Positions 15,914 to 25,254 of a DNA stretch of 56,486 bases are shown here, in pieces. The stretch is from Candidatus Aphodenecus pullistercoris (GTDB lineage Bacteria > Spirochaetota > Spirochaetia > Sphaerochaetales > Sphaerochaetaceae). Location: assembly GCA_017694495.1 (NCBI GenBank), contig JADIMU010000012.1, forward strand, positions 1 through 56,486. Direction: 5' to 3'. Below the pieces are notes generated by a model. That model had not been told where the DNA came from. It was given only the letters and a program-made list of their open reading frames with translations, and made no database searches. The position numbers and the translations under genes are program-made. Each line of letters begins with the position of its first letter. Positions within the stretch are counted from its first letter, which is position 1.

Positions 15914-18900
15914 ATGAGAGAAATTCAGGATTTTGACAGTATTCGCATCAGGCTGGCCTCTCCTGAGCAGATCCTCGCCTGGTCCTACGGCGAGGTGAAG
16001 AAGCCCGAGACGATCAACTACAGGACGCTGCGCCCGGAGAAGGACGGCCTCTTCTGCGAGAGGATCTTCGGAACTACGAAGGAGTGGGAGTGCTTCTGCG
16101 GCAAGTTCAAGTCGATCCGCTACAAAGGCATGGTCTGCGACCGCTGTGGCGTCGAGGTCACGAGCACCAAGGTCCGCCGCGAGAGGATGGGCCACATCAC
16201 CCTCGCCAGCCCAGTGTCCCACATCTGGTACTACAGGAGCGTGCCCAGCCGCATGTCCCTCCTTCTGGACATCAGCCGCAACAATCTGCAGTCCATCCTC
16301 TACTACGAGAAGTACGTCGTCACCGATCCCGGCGACACGGACCTCAAGGAGAAGCAGCTTCTGAGCGAGGAGCAGTACCTCGAGGCCGTCGACCGCTATG
16401 GCGAGGACGCCTTCAAGGCCGGCATGGGCGCCGAGGCGATCCGCGTCCTCCTGGCCGCCCTCGACCTGGACAAGCTCAGCGAGGAGCTGCGCGAGCAGAT
16501 GAGGCAGAAGAAGGACAGCAAGGACAGCCGCCTGCTGAAGAGGATCAAGGTTTGCGAGGACTTCCGCGACAGCGGCAACAGGCCCGAGTGGATGATCCTC
16601 ACCGTCATCCCCGTCATCCCGCCAGACCTCAGGCCCATGGTCCAGCTGGACGGTGGCCGCTTCGCGACCAGCGACCTGAACGACCTCTACCGCAGGGTCA
16701 TCAACCGCAACAACAGGCTGCAGAGGCTGATCAGCCTCCATGCGCCCGACATCATCATCCGCAACGAGAAGAGGATGCTGCAGGAAGCCGTCGACGCGCT
16801 CTTCGACAACTCGAAGAGGAAGCGTGTCGTCAAGGGCGCCTCCAACAGGCCCCTCAAGTCCCTCTCCGACCTTCTGAAGGGCAAGCAGGGACGCTTCCGC
16901 CAGAACCTCCTCGGAAAGCGTGTCGACTACTCCGGACGCTCCGTCATCGTCGTCGGACCCGAGCTGAAGATCTACCAGTGCGGCGTCCCCTCGAAGATGG
17001 CCCTCGAGCTCTTCAAGCCCTTCATCATGCGCAAGCTCGTCCAGAAGGACGTCGCTCTGAACGTGAAGAGGGCCAAGACACTCGTCGAGCAGGAGACTCC
17101 CGAGGTCTGGGCAATCCTTGACGAGGTCGTCAAGGAGCACCCCGTCATGCTCAACCGTGCGCCTACGCTGCACCGCCTCGGCATCCAGGCCTTCGAGCCC
17201 GTCCTCGTCGACGGCAAGGCCCTGAAGCTGCATCCGCTCGTGTGCCATGCCTTCAACGCCGACTTCGACGGTGACCAGATGGCCATCCACGTGCCCCTGA
17301 CCCAGGCCGCCCAGCTCGAGTGCTGGACGCTGATGCTCAGCGCCACGAACCTGCTCGATCCCGCCAACGGCAAGCCGATCGTCTATCCTTCGCAGGACAT
17401 GGTCCTCGGCATCTTCTATCTGACCAAGCAGATGGAGGGCGCCCACGGCACAGGCCACCACTACAACTCCCTCGACGAGATCGAGGTCGCCATCGACGCC
17501 GGCTCGGTCAGCTACAATGCCCTGATCAAGTTCCGCTTCAAGGAGGGCCTGACCATCGTCCAGGAGGACGGCAGCCGCGTCGTCGCCGACGGAAGGACCT
17601 GGTTCGACACCACGCCGGGAAGGATCATCTTCAACGCCTCCCTGCCTGAGGGTGTCCCCTTCCAGAACTACGTCCTGGGCGACAAGCAGCTGAAGAAGGT
17701 CATCGGAGAGACGATCCGCGACAACAAGGCCTCCGTGGCCATCAAGCTGCTGGATTCGATCAAGGATGTCGGCTACAAGTACGCGACCCTCTTCGGCGCC
17801 ACCATCGGCCTGTCGGACATGATCATCCCCGACACCAAGGCAGTGCTCGTAGAGAAGGCCAATGAGGAGCAGAGCCAGATCCTGGCCCAGTACCGCAGCG
17901 GCCAGATCACCCAGGAGGAGAGGTACAACAGGATCATCGGTCTGTGGTCCAGCACGAACGACCAGCTGACCGACGACCTGATGAACCAGCTCGAGAAGAG
18001 CCAGAACGGCTTCAACCCGCTCTACCTGATGGCGGTCTCCGGTGCCCGCGGCAGCCGCACCCAGATCAGGCAGCTGGGAGCCATGCGCGGCCTCATGGCC
18101 CGCCCCTCCGGCGACATCATCGAGTTCCCGATCAAGTCGAACTTCAAGGAAGGACTCTCGATCATCGAGTTCTTCATCTCGACCAACGGCGCCCGCAAGG
18201 GTCTGTCCGACACCGCCCTCAAGACGGCCGAGGCCGGCTACCTCACCAGGAGGCTCGTCGACATCTCGCAGGACGTCGTCGTCAACATCGACGACTGCCA
18301 TACGATCAACGGCATCTGGAGGAGCGCGATCAAGGACGGCGACGAGATCGTCGAGCATCTGGCCGACAGGATCGTCGGACGCTGCCCGGTCGACGACGTC
18401 GTCCATCCCTTCCTCAAGGACGAGAACGGCAGGCCCAAGGTCCTTGCCAAGGCCAACGAGGAGATCGACGAGGATACCGCAAAGGCCATCGAGGATGCCG
18501 GCATAGAGTCCGTCTACCTCAGGACCGTCCTGACCTGCGAGGCCCAGTTCGGCGTATGCGCCAAGTGCTACGGCCGCAACCTGGCCAACAACAGGCCTGT
18601 CGAGGTCGGTGAGGCCGTCGGAACGATCGCCGCCCAGTCCATCGGACAGCCTGGTACCCAGCTGACGATGAGGACCTTCCACGTCGGTGGTACGGCCACA
18701 GCCTCCACTGAGGCCAACGCCCTGACCTTCGACCACCAGGTCATCGTCGGCGAGATCAGCCACAACTACGTGACCCGTGAGAGCGACGGTCGCCAGGTCT
18801 TCCCCCGCAAGGGCAGCCTGAAGATCTACCGCGTCCTGATCGAGCTGACCGGCATGTTCGACTCCCTCGTCGAGCAGGAGACGAAGGTGGAGGAGGGCAG

Positions 18901-20293
18901 ACTCGTCCTCAGCCCCGTCGCCAAGGGCAGCGAGATCTACGTCAAGGACGGTGTCGTGTGCACCAGCGCCTTCAACGGCTTCATCACGAGCCTTGATGGA
19001 CGCACATTCATCGTGGCCAAGGCCGTCGAGAACCGCGTGGCCGCCGGCAGCGAGCTGTGCGTCAGCGACTACCAGATTGTCGAGTCCGGCAAGCCCCTCG
19101 TCGAGTTCGACCCCTTCAGCGAGCCGATCATCGCCGAGCATTCCGGAAAGGTCCTCTTCGCAGACATCAAGGAGGGTTCGACCCTCATCAACGAGGTCAA
19201 CGAGGAGACTGGAAACATCGAGCGCAAGATCACCGAGCACAACCTCGAGAGCCTCCAGCCGAGGATCGTCATCGAGGACGAGGACGGTGCCCAGTACACC
19301 TACCTCCTGCCCGGTGGAGCCTACCTCCAGGTCGCCGAGCTGGACCATGTCGGCATCGGCAGCGTCCTGGCCAAGCTCTCGAAGGCCAGCCAGAAGACGA
19401 AGGACATCACCGGTGGTCTTCCCCGTGTCGGAGAGCTCTTCGAGGCCCGCATGCCCAAGGATCCCGCCGTCCTGGCCCAGGTCAGCGGCACGGTCCACAT
19501 CGGAGCCGTCGTCAAGAGCAAGAGGATCATCGAGATCGAGGACGCCTTCGGCCGCCGCTACAAGCACTCCGTGCCCCTTTCGTCCAACCTTCTGGTGCGC
19601 GACGACGAGGTCGTACAGGCAGCCGAGCCGCTGTGTGACGGATCCAAGGACCCGCACGACATCCTCAACATCCTGGGCGAGAACGCCCTCCAGACCTTCC
19701 TCGTCGACGAGGTCCAGCAGGTCTACAGGATGCAGGGCGTCGACATCAACGACAAGCATCTTGGCATCATAATCCGCCAGATGCTGCGCAAGGTCCAGAT
19801 CGTCCAGGTGGGTGATACGAACTTCATCTACCAGCAGCAGGTCGACAAGTTCAAGTTCTTCGCGGAGAACGAGCGCGTCATGGCGATGGGCGGACAGCCC
19901 GCAGTCGCACGCCCGCTCCTGCTGGGCATCACGAGGGCCTCGCTCTCGATCGATTCCTTCATCTCCGCCGCCTCCTTCCAGGAGACGACCAAGGTCTTGA
20001 CAAATGCCGCGATTGCTGGTAGTAAGGATGAGCTCAGAGGCCTCAAGGAGAATGTCATCATCGGCCACCTCATTCCGGCTGGAACCGGTATGAAGAGGTA
20101 CAGGAACATTCAGCTTGACGCCGAGCAGCTCGAGGAGCTCAACCGCCAGGTCGAGAGGATCAGGGCCGAGCGCAAGGCCGCCCAGATCGAGGAGGATGAG
20201 GACCTCGACATCGAGGAGATCGGAGGAATGAAGTCCGTGGGAGACTTCCAGGACGATGTCATCGAAGACATCGGAAGTTCAGACGAGGACTAG
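15914..20293 (+). CDS. rpoC: DNA-directed RNA polymerase subunit beta'
   Basis: This is a 1459-residue beta' subunit. The N-terminal zinc site is intact (CFCGKFK, then CDRCGVEV). The active-site loop [15 protein letters not shown] with the three Mg-binding aspartates lies near residue 450. The bridge helix/trigger region ([19 protein letters not shown]) and the second zinc site ([19 protein letters not shown]) follow, and then the C-terminal [13 protein letters not shown] and [24 protein letters not shown]. The last 60 residues are acidic. The ribosome site GGAGAAGGA lies before ATG 15914. Confidence 0.99.
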   Translation: MREIQDFDSIRIRLASPEQILAWSYGEVKKPETINYRTLRPEKDGLFCERIFGTTKEWECFCGKFKSIRYKGMVCDRCGVEVTSTKVRRERMGHITLASPVSHIWYYRSVPSRMSLLLDISRNNLQSILYYEKYVVTDPGDTDLKEKQLLSEEQYLEAVDRYGEDAFKAGMGAEAIRVLLAALDLDKLSEELREQMRQKKDSKDSRLLKRIKVCEDFRDSGNRPEWMILTVIPVIPPDLRPMVQLDGGRFATSDLNDLYRRVINRNNRLQRLISLHAPDIIIRNEKRMLQEAVDALFDNSKRKRVVKGASNRPLKSLSDLLKGKQGRFRQNLLGKRVDYSGRSVIVVGPELKIYQCGVPSKMALELFKPFIMRKLVQKDVALNVKRAKTLVEQETPEVWAILDEVVKEHPVMLNRAPTLHRLGIQAFEPVLVDGKALKLHPLVCHAFNADFDGDQMAIHVPLTQAAQLECWTLMLSATNLLDPANGKPIVYPSQDMVLGIFYLTKQMEGAHGTGHHYNSLDEIEVAIDAGSVSYNALIKFRFKEGLTIVQEDGSRVVADGRTWFDTTPGRIIFNASLPEGVPFQNYVLGDKQLKKVIGETIRDNKASVAIKLLDSIKDVGYKYATLFGATIGLSDMIIPDTKAVLVEKANEEQSQILAQYRSGQITQEERYNRIIGLWSSTNDQLTDDLMNQLEKSQNGFNPLYLMAVSGARGSRTQIRQLGAMRGLMARPSGDIIEFPIKSNFKEGLSIIEFFISTNGARKGLSDTALKTAEAGYLTRRLVDISQDVVVNIDDCHTINGIWRSAIKDGDEIVEHLADRIVGRCPVDDVVHPFLKDENGRPKVLAKANEEIDEDTAKAIEDAGIESVYLRTVLTCEAQFGVCAKCYGRNLANNRPVEVGEAVGTIAAQSIGQPGTQLTMRTFHVGGTATASTEANALTFDHQVIVGEISHNYVTRESDGRQVFPRKGSLKIYRVLIELTGMFDSLVEQETKVEEGRLVLSPVAKGSEIYVKDGVVCTSAFNGFITSLDGRTFIVAKAVENRVAAGSELCVSDYQIVESGKPLVEFDPFSEPIIAEHSGKVLFADIKEGSTLINEVNEETGNIERKITEHNLESLQPRIVIEDEDGAQYTYLLPGGAYLQVAELDHVGIGSVLAKLSKASQKTKDITGGLPRVGELFEARMPKDPAVLAQVSGTVHIGAVVKSKRIIEIEDAFGRRYKHSVPLSSNLLVRDDEVVQAAEPLCDGSKDPHDILNILGENALQTFLVDEVQQVYRMQGVDINDKHLGIIIRQMLRKVQIVQVGDTNFIYQQQVDKFKFFAENERVMAMGGQPAVARPLLLGITRASLSIDSFISAASFQETTKVLTNAAIAGSKDELRGLKENVIIGHLIPAGTGMKRYRNIQLDAEQLEELNRQVERIRAERKAAQIEEDEDLDIEEIGGMKSVGDFQDDVIEDIGSSDED

Positions 20294-20374
20294 CCTGTCG
20301 GCTGGTCCTGGTCCCTGGGGAAGGGTCTCATGCTGACCATGGAATTCAATACATGCCCTGCCTGTGCGGGGCAC

Positions 20375-20404
20375 GGGGCGCCACATTGTGAGGGTGCGCG
20401 CCCC
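20375..20404 (+). promoter_or_regulatory. leader hairpin before rpsL
   Basis: GGGGCGC 20375-20381 pairs with GCGCCCC 20398-20404. It lies 27 bases before the rpsL ATG in a 137-base gap after rpoC. There is no T-run, so it is more likely a regulatory or processing structure than a terminator. Confidence 0.4.
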
Positions 20405-20430
20405 AGAATCTAAATGGAGTGTATCGAAAG

Positions 20431-20805
20431 ATGCCTACTATCAATCAGCTGGTAAGGAAGGGCAGGACGAGCGCCAAGAACAAGACGAAGTCCCCCGCCC
20501 TCGAGGGTTGCCCCCAGAAGAGGGGAACCTGCACAAGAGTCATGACCGTGACCCCGAAGAAGCCGAACTCGGCCCTGAGGAAGGTTGCCCGTGTGCGCCT
20601 GTCCAACGGAATCGAGGTCACCGCCTACATCCCCGGCATCGGCCACAACCTCCAGGAGCACTCTGTCGTCCTGGTCCGTGGTGGACGTGTCAAGGACCTT
20701 CCTGGTGTCCGCTACCACATCATCCGCGGCAGCAAGGATACTCTGGGAGTCGCCGACAGGAAGAGGAGCCGCTCGAAGTACGGCGCCAAGAAGCCCAAGG
20801 CTTGA
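20431..20805 (+). CDS. rpsL: 30S ribosomal protein S12
   Basis: This is a 124-residue S12, standard length. The decoding-centre loop [17 protein letters not shown] has both lysines (residues 43 and 44) and the second loop reads [12 protein letters not shown], so no streptomycin-resistance change is seen. The C-terminus ends [11 protein letters not shown] chose ATG 20431; a GTG four codons earlier is in frame but gives an atypical N-terminus. GGAG lies 11 bases upstream, a rather long spacing. rpsG follows after 15 bases. Confidence 0.98.
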   Translation: MPTINQLVRKGRTSAKNKTKSPALEGCPQKRGTCTRVMTVTPKKPNSALRKVARVRLSNGIEVTAYIPGIGHNLQEHSVVLVRGGRVKDLPGVRYHIIRGSKDTLGVADRKRSRSKYGAKKPKA

Positions 20806-20808
20806 TGA

Positions 20809-21288
<480 letters not shown>

Positions 21289-21317
21289 TCGGTTCAGACA
21301 TCCTGACAAAGGAAAAG

Positions 21318-21352
21318 GAAGCAGTCCGCGAGGACTGCTTCTCTCATCTTCA
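21318..21352 (+). terminator. terminator after rpsG
   Basis: GAAGCAGTCC 21318-21327 pairs perfectly with GGACTGCTTC 21332-21341 over a GCGA tetraloop. The tail TCTCATCTTC follows. It closes the rif/str unit and may also serve the convergent gene on its right. Confidence 0.75.
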
Positions 21353-22414
21353 GGAGGCTTCCAGTGCGAAGACCTGCTGTACCGGCTCTCCATACCAGGT
21401 CAGTGCGACGTCGAGTCCATACTTGTGTGCGCATTCTTCTGCGATTTCGCCAAAGCGGCAGCTGAAGTCCTCATACTCGGCAGCATCGCTGAAGCGGACT
21501 TCGATTGGTCCTTCTTCGGCCAGGCTGGTGTCGATCAGCCATTTCGCAAGCTCCACATCATCCACAGCGCCCGTGACCTCCAGGCCCATGACAGCGAACC
21601 AGCTCAGATGAGACGAGTCGGCCTGAGGCAGGCTATCGTAGATCGCATCAGGGTTGTGGTCCCTCGACATCTCTTCGCTTGTGATGTTGAACCAGCCGTG
21701 CGAGATGTATTCATCACCATCGTCCCAGGTCACATCGACCAGGGCGTAGTCTCCGTCTATCGACACGATGTTCCAGGCGTGGGGCTCTGTGTCGTCCCCT
21801 GTGCCACCGATGCCTCCGACTGCGGAGCACGGGATGCCTGCAAGGCGCAGCAGGAGGGCGAAGGCCTCAGCGTAGCCCTCGCATGCGGCGCGCCCATAGA
21901 GCAGGGCGCCTACGGCCGTATAGTCCAACTCGTCCTCCAGACTGTAGCCGATGTAGGCGCACAGCGTATCGTGCAAGAGCACTTCCTTATAGAAGTCGTC
22001 GGCATCCTCCGGCAGCTGGGAGACGAGCGAGTAGGCCACATCGAAGAGGTCCTTCTGGTATTTCTTCGCCTGACGCTTGCCCATGAGGCTCTGGAAGTCG
22101 ACTGATTCGATCCAGCCATCTTCCCTGTACCAGTACTGGTAGCTCAGGTCCACGTGGAAGAGCTCGGGGTAGTCGGTGAGGATGTGCTCGATCGCGGCGT
22201 CAAGGTCGGCCTCCCTGACCGCCTTGGAGAAGGTGATGGAATAGTCGTAGGCCGACAGGCTCTCATAGAGCTCGTCGACGATGTCCTGCTGGAGAGGGCT
22301 GAGTATGTGGTCGTAGGCGACCACCGTGTCGGGATCATAAGGTGTGTCCGGCTTGCCGAAGAGCGGTAGGGACAGTGCCATGAGGATGGCGGCGATGCTC
22401 AGTATCGTTCTCAT
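21350..22414 (-). CDS. exported transglutaminase-fold protein
   Basis: This is a 354-residue protein with a Sec signal peptide (MRTILSIAAILMALSLPLFG). The central region is a transglutaminase-like domain. The candidate catalytic Cys lies in GRAACEGYAEAFALLLRLAGIPC, the His in EPHAWNIVSIDGDYALVDVTWDD, and the Asp in the same block, so the triad is complete. Many such bacterial proteins act as peptidases or in cell-envelope processing; the substrate is unknown. The N-terminal 130 residues are helical with no recognised family. I placed the start at ATG 22414; a TTG two codons upstream is in frame, and neither has a clear ribosome site. It is convergent to rpsG. Confidence 0.8.
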   Translation of the reverse strand: MRTILSIAAILMALSLPLFGKPDTPYDPDTVVAYDHILSPLQQDIVDELYESLSAYDYSITFSKAVREADLDAAIEHILTDYPELFHVDLSYQYWYREDGWIESVDFQSLMGKRQAKKYQKDLFDVAYSLVSQLPEDADDFYKEVLLHDTLCAYIGYSLEDELDYTAVGALLYGRAACEGYAEAFALLLRLAGIPCSAVGGIGGTGDDTEPHAWNIVSIDGDYALVDVTWDDGDEYISHGWFNITSEEMSRDHNPDAIYDSLPQADSSHLSWFAVMGLEVTGAVDDVELAKWLIDTSLAEEGPIEVRFSDAAEYEDFSCRFGEIAEECAHKYGLDVALTWYGEPVQQVFALEAS

Positions 22415-22451
22415 GGACAAAGATTATTGGCAAGCACCGCAATCGACAAGT

Positions 22452-22480
22452 AGGCCCGCCGAATACGAGACGGCGGGCCT
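22452..22480 (-). terminator. terminator after the TSCPD-domain gene
   Basis: AGGCCCGCCG 22452-22461 pairs perfectly with CGGCGGGCCT 22471-22480, 6 bases past the stop codon of the TSCPD gene on the minus strand. The T-rich tail is weak. Confidence 0.65.
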
Positions 22481-22485
22481 GATCC

Positions 22486-22743
22486 TCAGTTCTGCTCCAG
22501 CGCCTTGGCGATCGCCTTGGCAAGCTGGTCGGGGCAGCTCGTGCCCTTCATGCCGCAAAGCGTGCCCTCGAGGGTCTTGGCCACGGATCTGGCCTCCTGT
22601 CCCTCACACAGCTTCCCGATTCCCTTGAGGTTGCCGTTGCACCCTCCCAGGAAGCTCACATTGTGGAGCTTGCCCTCGTCGTCGAGGTCGAAGTCTATCT
22701 GGCGGGAACATGTCCCGTGCGTTGTGTATGTGCAATGCTTCAT
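22486..22743 (-). CDS. TSCPD domain-containing small protein
   Basis: This is an 85-residue cytoplasmic protein. The C-terminal motif is GTSCPDQLAKAIAKAL, and the core SFLGGCNGNLKGIGKLCEGQ is the pattern of the TSCPD family. The domain is also found fused to some ribonucleotide reductases and is otherwise uncharacterised. Six cysteines suggest metal binding. The start ATG 22743 has a strong AAGGAG upstream; an earlier in-frame ATG lacks one. It is followed by its own terminator and lies 72 bases before the transglutaminase-fold gene on the same strand, so these two are probably separate transcripts. Confidence 0.85.
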   Translation of the reverse strand: MKHCTYTTHGTCSRQIDFDLDDEGKLHNVSFLGGCNGNLKGIGKLCEGQEARSVAKTLEGTLCGMKGTSCPDQLAKAIAKALEQN

Positions 22744-22841
22744 ACTGTTTTCTCCTTCCAACAATCAGGGAAGATAATGCAAAGGATGGCCTGAGTCCAG
22801 AGGAGGGAAGAGCCAAAACCCTGGTCAGAATGCAATAAAAT

Positions 22842-22869
22842 TTGACAACAAAAAAAAATGGCCTATTCT
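22842..22869 (+). promoter_or_regulatory. strong promoter before the small lipoprotein ORF
   Basis: A consensus TTGACA 22842-22847 and TATTCT 22864-22869 are spaced by 16 bases that include a long A-run. A hairpin follows in the leader (GCCACA 22884-22889 with TGTGGC 22897-22902). Confidence 0.7.
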
Positions 22870-22926
22870 CTAGACCGTATGCGGCCACACGTTGGATGTG
22901 GCAAAAAAACAAGAGAGGGGAATCCT

Positions 22927-23022
22927 ATGAGAAAACTGTCACTCGTGATGCTGACGCTCATCGTCGCATTGTCATTCGTCGCTTGCAAGATCGACACTCC
23001 ATCTTCCAGCCCAGCTACCTAG
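22927..23022 (+). CDS. very short lipoprotein ORF, perhaps truncated by a frameshift
   Basis: This ORF of 31 codons starts at ATG 22927 behind GAGAGGGG. It encodes a complete lipoprotein signal (MRKLSLVMLTLIVALS then FVAC) and about 11 residues after the lipid Cys. It has its own strong promoter and leader hairpin. The next frame stays open past its stop to TAG 23118-23120, and codes for a hydrophobic segment (LLLINVAFWLFDLAQL) plus a charged tail ending in KYGYTIRE. That hints at a longer ancestral protein broken by an indel. Alternatively the short form is a real toxin-entry- or lysis-type lipoprotein; I cannot decide. Confidence 0.5.
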   Translation: MRKLSLVMLTLIVALSFVACKIDTPSSSPAT

Positions 23023-23188
23023 GTCTGCTGCTTATCAATGTCGCTTTCTGGCTCTTTGATTTGGCTCAGTTGAAGGCCAAGAAGTTCACTGACAAGTACG
23101 GTTATACAATCAGGGAGTAGGTTGCCGCTTCCTGTCGACGTTACAATTATCCAGCCTGTATATTGGCCTTGGGTATATTGATTGGAAG

Positions 23189-23220
23189 GGGCACGGAAGC
23201 GAATTCCGTGCCCTCATCTG
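23189..23220 (+). terminator. terminator after the small lipoprotein region
   Basis: GGGCACGGAA 23189-23198 pairs perfectly with TTCCGTGCCC 23204-23213 over a five-base loop. The tail is TCATCTGCTTCTTGC. Confidence 0.7.
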
Positions 23221-23265
23221 CTTCTTGCATTAGCATGAATGTCTTCGTAAGGCCTGCTTGAAGTC

Positions 23266-23295
23266 TTCACAAGTTCTTGAGGACCCCTCTATAAT
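23266..23295 (+). promoter_or_regulatory. promoter of the SPFH operon with inverted repeat around the -10 box
   Basis: TTCACA 23266-23271 is followed after 18 bases by a perfect TATAAT 23290-23295. Transcripts would start close to the ATG at 23317. The inverted repeat TGAGGA 23278-23283 / TCCTCA 23295-23300 brackets the -10 box and could be an operator. Confidence 0.65.
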
Positions 23296-23316
23296 CCTCA
23301 TATTGGGGGGAATGAT

Positions 23317-24519
23317 ATGGCAAAGAATTTCATTGATCTTGTCGAATGGAAGGACATGAGTCCCGCTCTGTTCGCATGGAAGTATCCAGACCACAATCTC
23401 AGTATGGGCACACAGCTCATCGTCCATGAATCGCAGGAGGCGGTCTTCTTCTCGAAGGGCGAGATCGCAGGTGAGTTCGGACCTGGCCGCCACACGCTCA
23501 GCACCGAGAACCTGCCAGTGGTCAGCAAGCTGTTCGGCATACCATTCGGAGGCAGGAATCCTTTCACTGCCGATGTCTGGTTCGTCAACAAGCGCGCTCC
23601 GCTCGACATCGACTGGAGGATCTCGAAGATCATAGTCTCGGATCCTCAGTTCAAATATGTTCCGCTGGTCGCCAGCGGACGCTATGGCCTCAAGGTCGAG
23701 AGCTCGTCGCGCTTCCTGACCGAGCTTGTCGGCACTGTCTCGACCTTCGACAAGAAGCAGATCACAGACCATTTCAGCGCGATGATCGAGCAGTACACAA
23801 AGAATGCGATAGTCGACTTCATCCGCGGCAACAATGTGCCTGTCACAGAGATTGGTGCCAATCTGACGGAAATCGCCAATGCAGTCAGGGCCCAGATGGA
23901 GCCCTTCTGGCAGCGCTACGGACTTGCCCTGCCTGGTTTCTACGTTACGAACGTGGATATCGATGAGAGTGAGCAGATAGGACGCAAGATCATTGAGGCG
24001 ATCGCTTCCAGCTCCGCACAGAGCATAGCAGGATACACCTGGCAACAGCAGCAGGCGATGGACATCGCCAAGAATGCGGTCTCCGGTCCTGGTGGCGACA
24101 TGGGAATCCTCGGAATGGCCATGCTCACCGGCGCCTTCTCCGGCGGCGGTGGCGGTTTTGCCAACCACATGATGCAACCCCCTCAGCAGCCGGGAATGAT
24201 GGGACAGGTGCCGCCTGCCGCCCCTGCGATGGGACAAGGTGCCGCCCGCCCAATGAGGCAGTTCGTCTTCTGTTCCAACTGTGGCAAGAAGTACCCGACG
24301 ACAAGCAAGTTCTGCCCGAACTGTGGCGACAAGTACAATCCATGCCCAGTGTGCGGTGCCGACAACATGGCCAACGCCAAGCGCTGTGTCAGCTGTGGAA
24401 CGGCTCTTGTCAGCAGCCAGGACATGAGCGCCCAGGCCGGATTCGCCTGTCCTTCATGCGGGACACCTGTAAGTCCTGGAACCAAGTTCTGCCCGAACTG
24501 CGGCACGAAGCTTTCCTGA
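23317..24519 (+). CDS. SPFH-domain protein with C-terminal zinc ribbons (YdjI-like)
   Basis: This is a 400-residue protein. Residues about 20-230 form a stomatin/prohibitin-like SPFH domain of the type annotated as virion core protein-like: SMGTQLIVHESQEAVFF, then FGPGRHTLSTENLPV, then EIANAVRAQMEPFWQRYGLALPGFYVTNVDID. A Gly/Met/Pro-rich linker follows to about residue 310. Three zinc-ribbon units end the protein, with pairs CSNCG/CPNCG, CPVCG/CVSCG and CPSCG/CPNCG. There is no signal peptide or strong TM helix, so membrane contact is probably peripheral. In Bacillus subtilis the related YdjI works with PspA-like and TPM proteins at the membrane. Here it is the first gene of a six-gene operon and likely scaffolds the others; that role is inferred. 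Confidence 0.85.
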   Translation: MAKNFIDLVEWKDMSPALFAWKYPDHNLSMGTQLIVHESQEAVFFSKGEIAGEFGPGRHTLSTENLPVVSKLFGIPFGGRNPFTADVWFVNKRAPLDIDWRISKIIVSDPQFKYVPLVASGRYGLKVESSSRFLTELVGTVSTFDKKQITDHFSAMIEQYTKNAIVDFIRGNNVPVTEIGANLTEIANAVRAQMEPFWQRYGLALPGFYVTNVDIDESEQIGRKIIEAIASSSAQSIAGYTWQQQQAMDIAKNAVSGPGGDMGILGMAMLTGAFSGGGGGFANHMMQPPQQPGMMGQVPPAAPAMGQGAARPMRQFVFCSNCGKKYPTTSKFCPNCGDKYNPCPVCGADNMANAKRCVSCGTALVSSQDMSAQAGFACPSCGTPVSPGTKFCPNCGTKLS

Positions 24520-24535
24520 CGGGGGAGGTGGGGAA

Positions 24536-25219
24536 ATGAAGACACGTACCGGCAAAATCTACACTTCGATCATCTACGCCATCATTCTGGCGCTCTATCT
24601 CATACTCTTCATCGCCTTCGTTCCAAGACCGTACAGCAGTCAGAAGACCTTCTTCCTGGTTCTGGTGCCTCTCATCATCCTTGTGAACTATGGCATCAAC
24701 ATGGTTGAAATGAGCTTCAGGCATGTCGAATCGGTTCTGACGACATTCACGGCTTCCGTCATCGTCCAGGCCGCCTATACTGTCCTGTCCCTGCTTCTTG
24801 CGGCAATCCTTGCCGTCGTCGGAGTCTCGATGAAGACTCAGATCGTCATCCAGGTCGTCACCTTCCTTGTGGCGGGAATCGGTTTCGCCGTCACGCTGTT
24901 CACTGCGAGTGCGGCGAAGGATGTGAGGAAGGGCCAGACGAACATCGACAGGAAGGCGATCCTCCGCAAGGACTTTGGCAGCGTGCTTGTCGAGATGGAG
25001 TCGAAGGGCCTTTCAGGAGAAGCCCTCGACAGCCTCAAGTCCCTCGCCGAGGACTACAGGCACATGGCGCCGTGCAACGATCCGTCAGCCATGGCATTGG
25101 AGGATGACATCCATGAAGAGCTGGCGGCCATGGTTGCTGATGGATGCCAGAACGTGGATGCCCACATTTCGAAGATCCGCTTCCTCATGAAGCGTAGAAG
25201 CCTGCTCAAGAGCAGATGA
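24536..25219 (+). CDS. multi-pass membrane protein of the SPFH operon (unrecognised)
   Basis: This is a 227-residue protein with four hydrophobic helices in the first 125 residues (approximately 8-28, 38-56, 69-93 and 98-120). A soluble helical C-terminal part of about 100 residues follows, with charged segments (DVRKGQTNIDRKAILRKDFG, then a Ser/Leu-rich helix). There is no signal peptide cleavage site. It lies 16 bases behind the SPFH gene. I do not recognise the family. The context suggests a membrane anchor for the cytoplasmic partners; the C-terminal helices would face the cytoplasm by the positive-inside rule. Confidence 0.75.
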   Translation: MKTRTGKIYTSIIYAIILALYLILFIAFVPRPYSSQKTFFLVLVPLIILVNYGINMVEMSFRHVESVLTTFTASVIVQAAYTVLSLLLAAILAVVGVSMKTQIVIQVVTFLVAGIGFAVTLFTASAAKDVRKGQTNIDRKAILRKDFGSVLVEMESKGLSGEALDSLKSLAEDYRHMAPCNDPSAMALEDDIHEELAAMVADGCQNVDAHISKIRFLMKRRSLLKSR

Positions 25220-25254
25220 TCACCTGAGACGAACATTAAAAAGGGGGGAGAGAG

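Noticed and set aside
15845-20068. Open frame of 1407 codons on the minus strand across rpoC, and one of 911 codons across rpoB (12436-15171)
   Set aside because: They are exact antisense shadows of conserved polymerase genes. GC-rich codons with few TTA, CTA or TCA triplets leave the opposite strand open; the predicted proteins are low-complexity and rich in Asp, Leu and Val.
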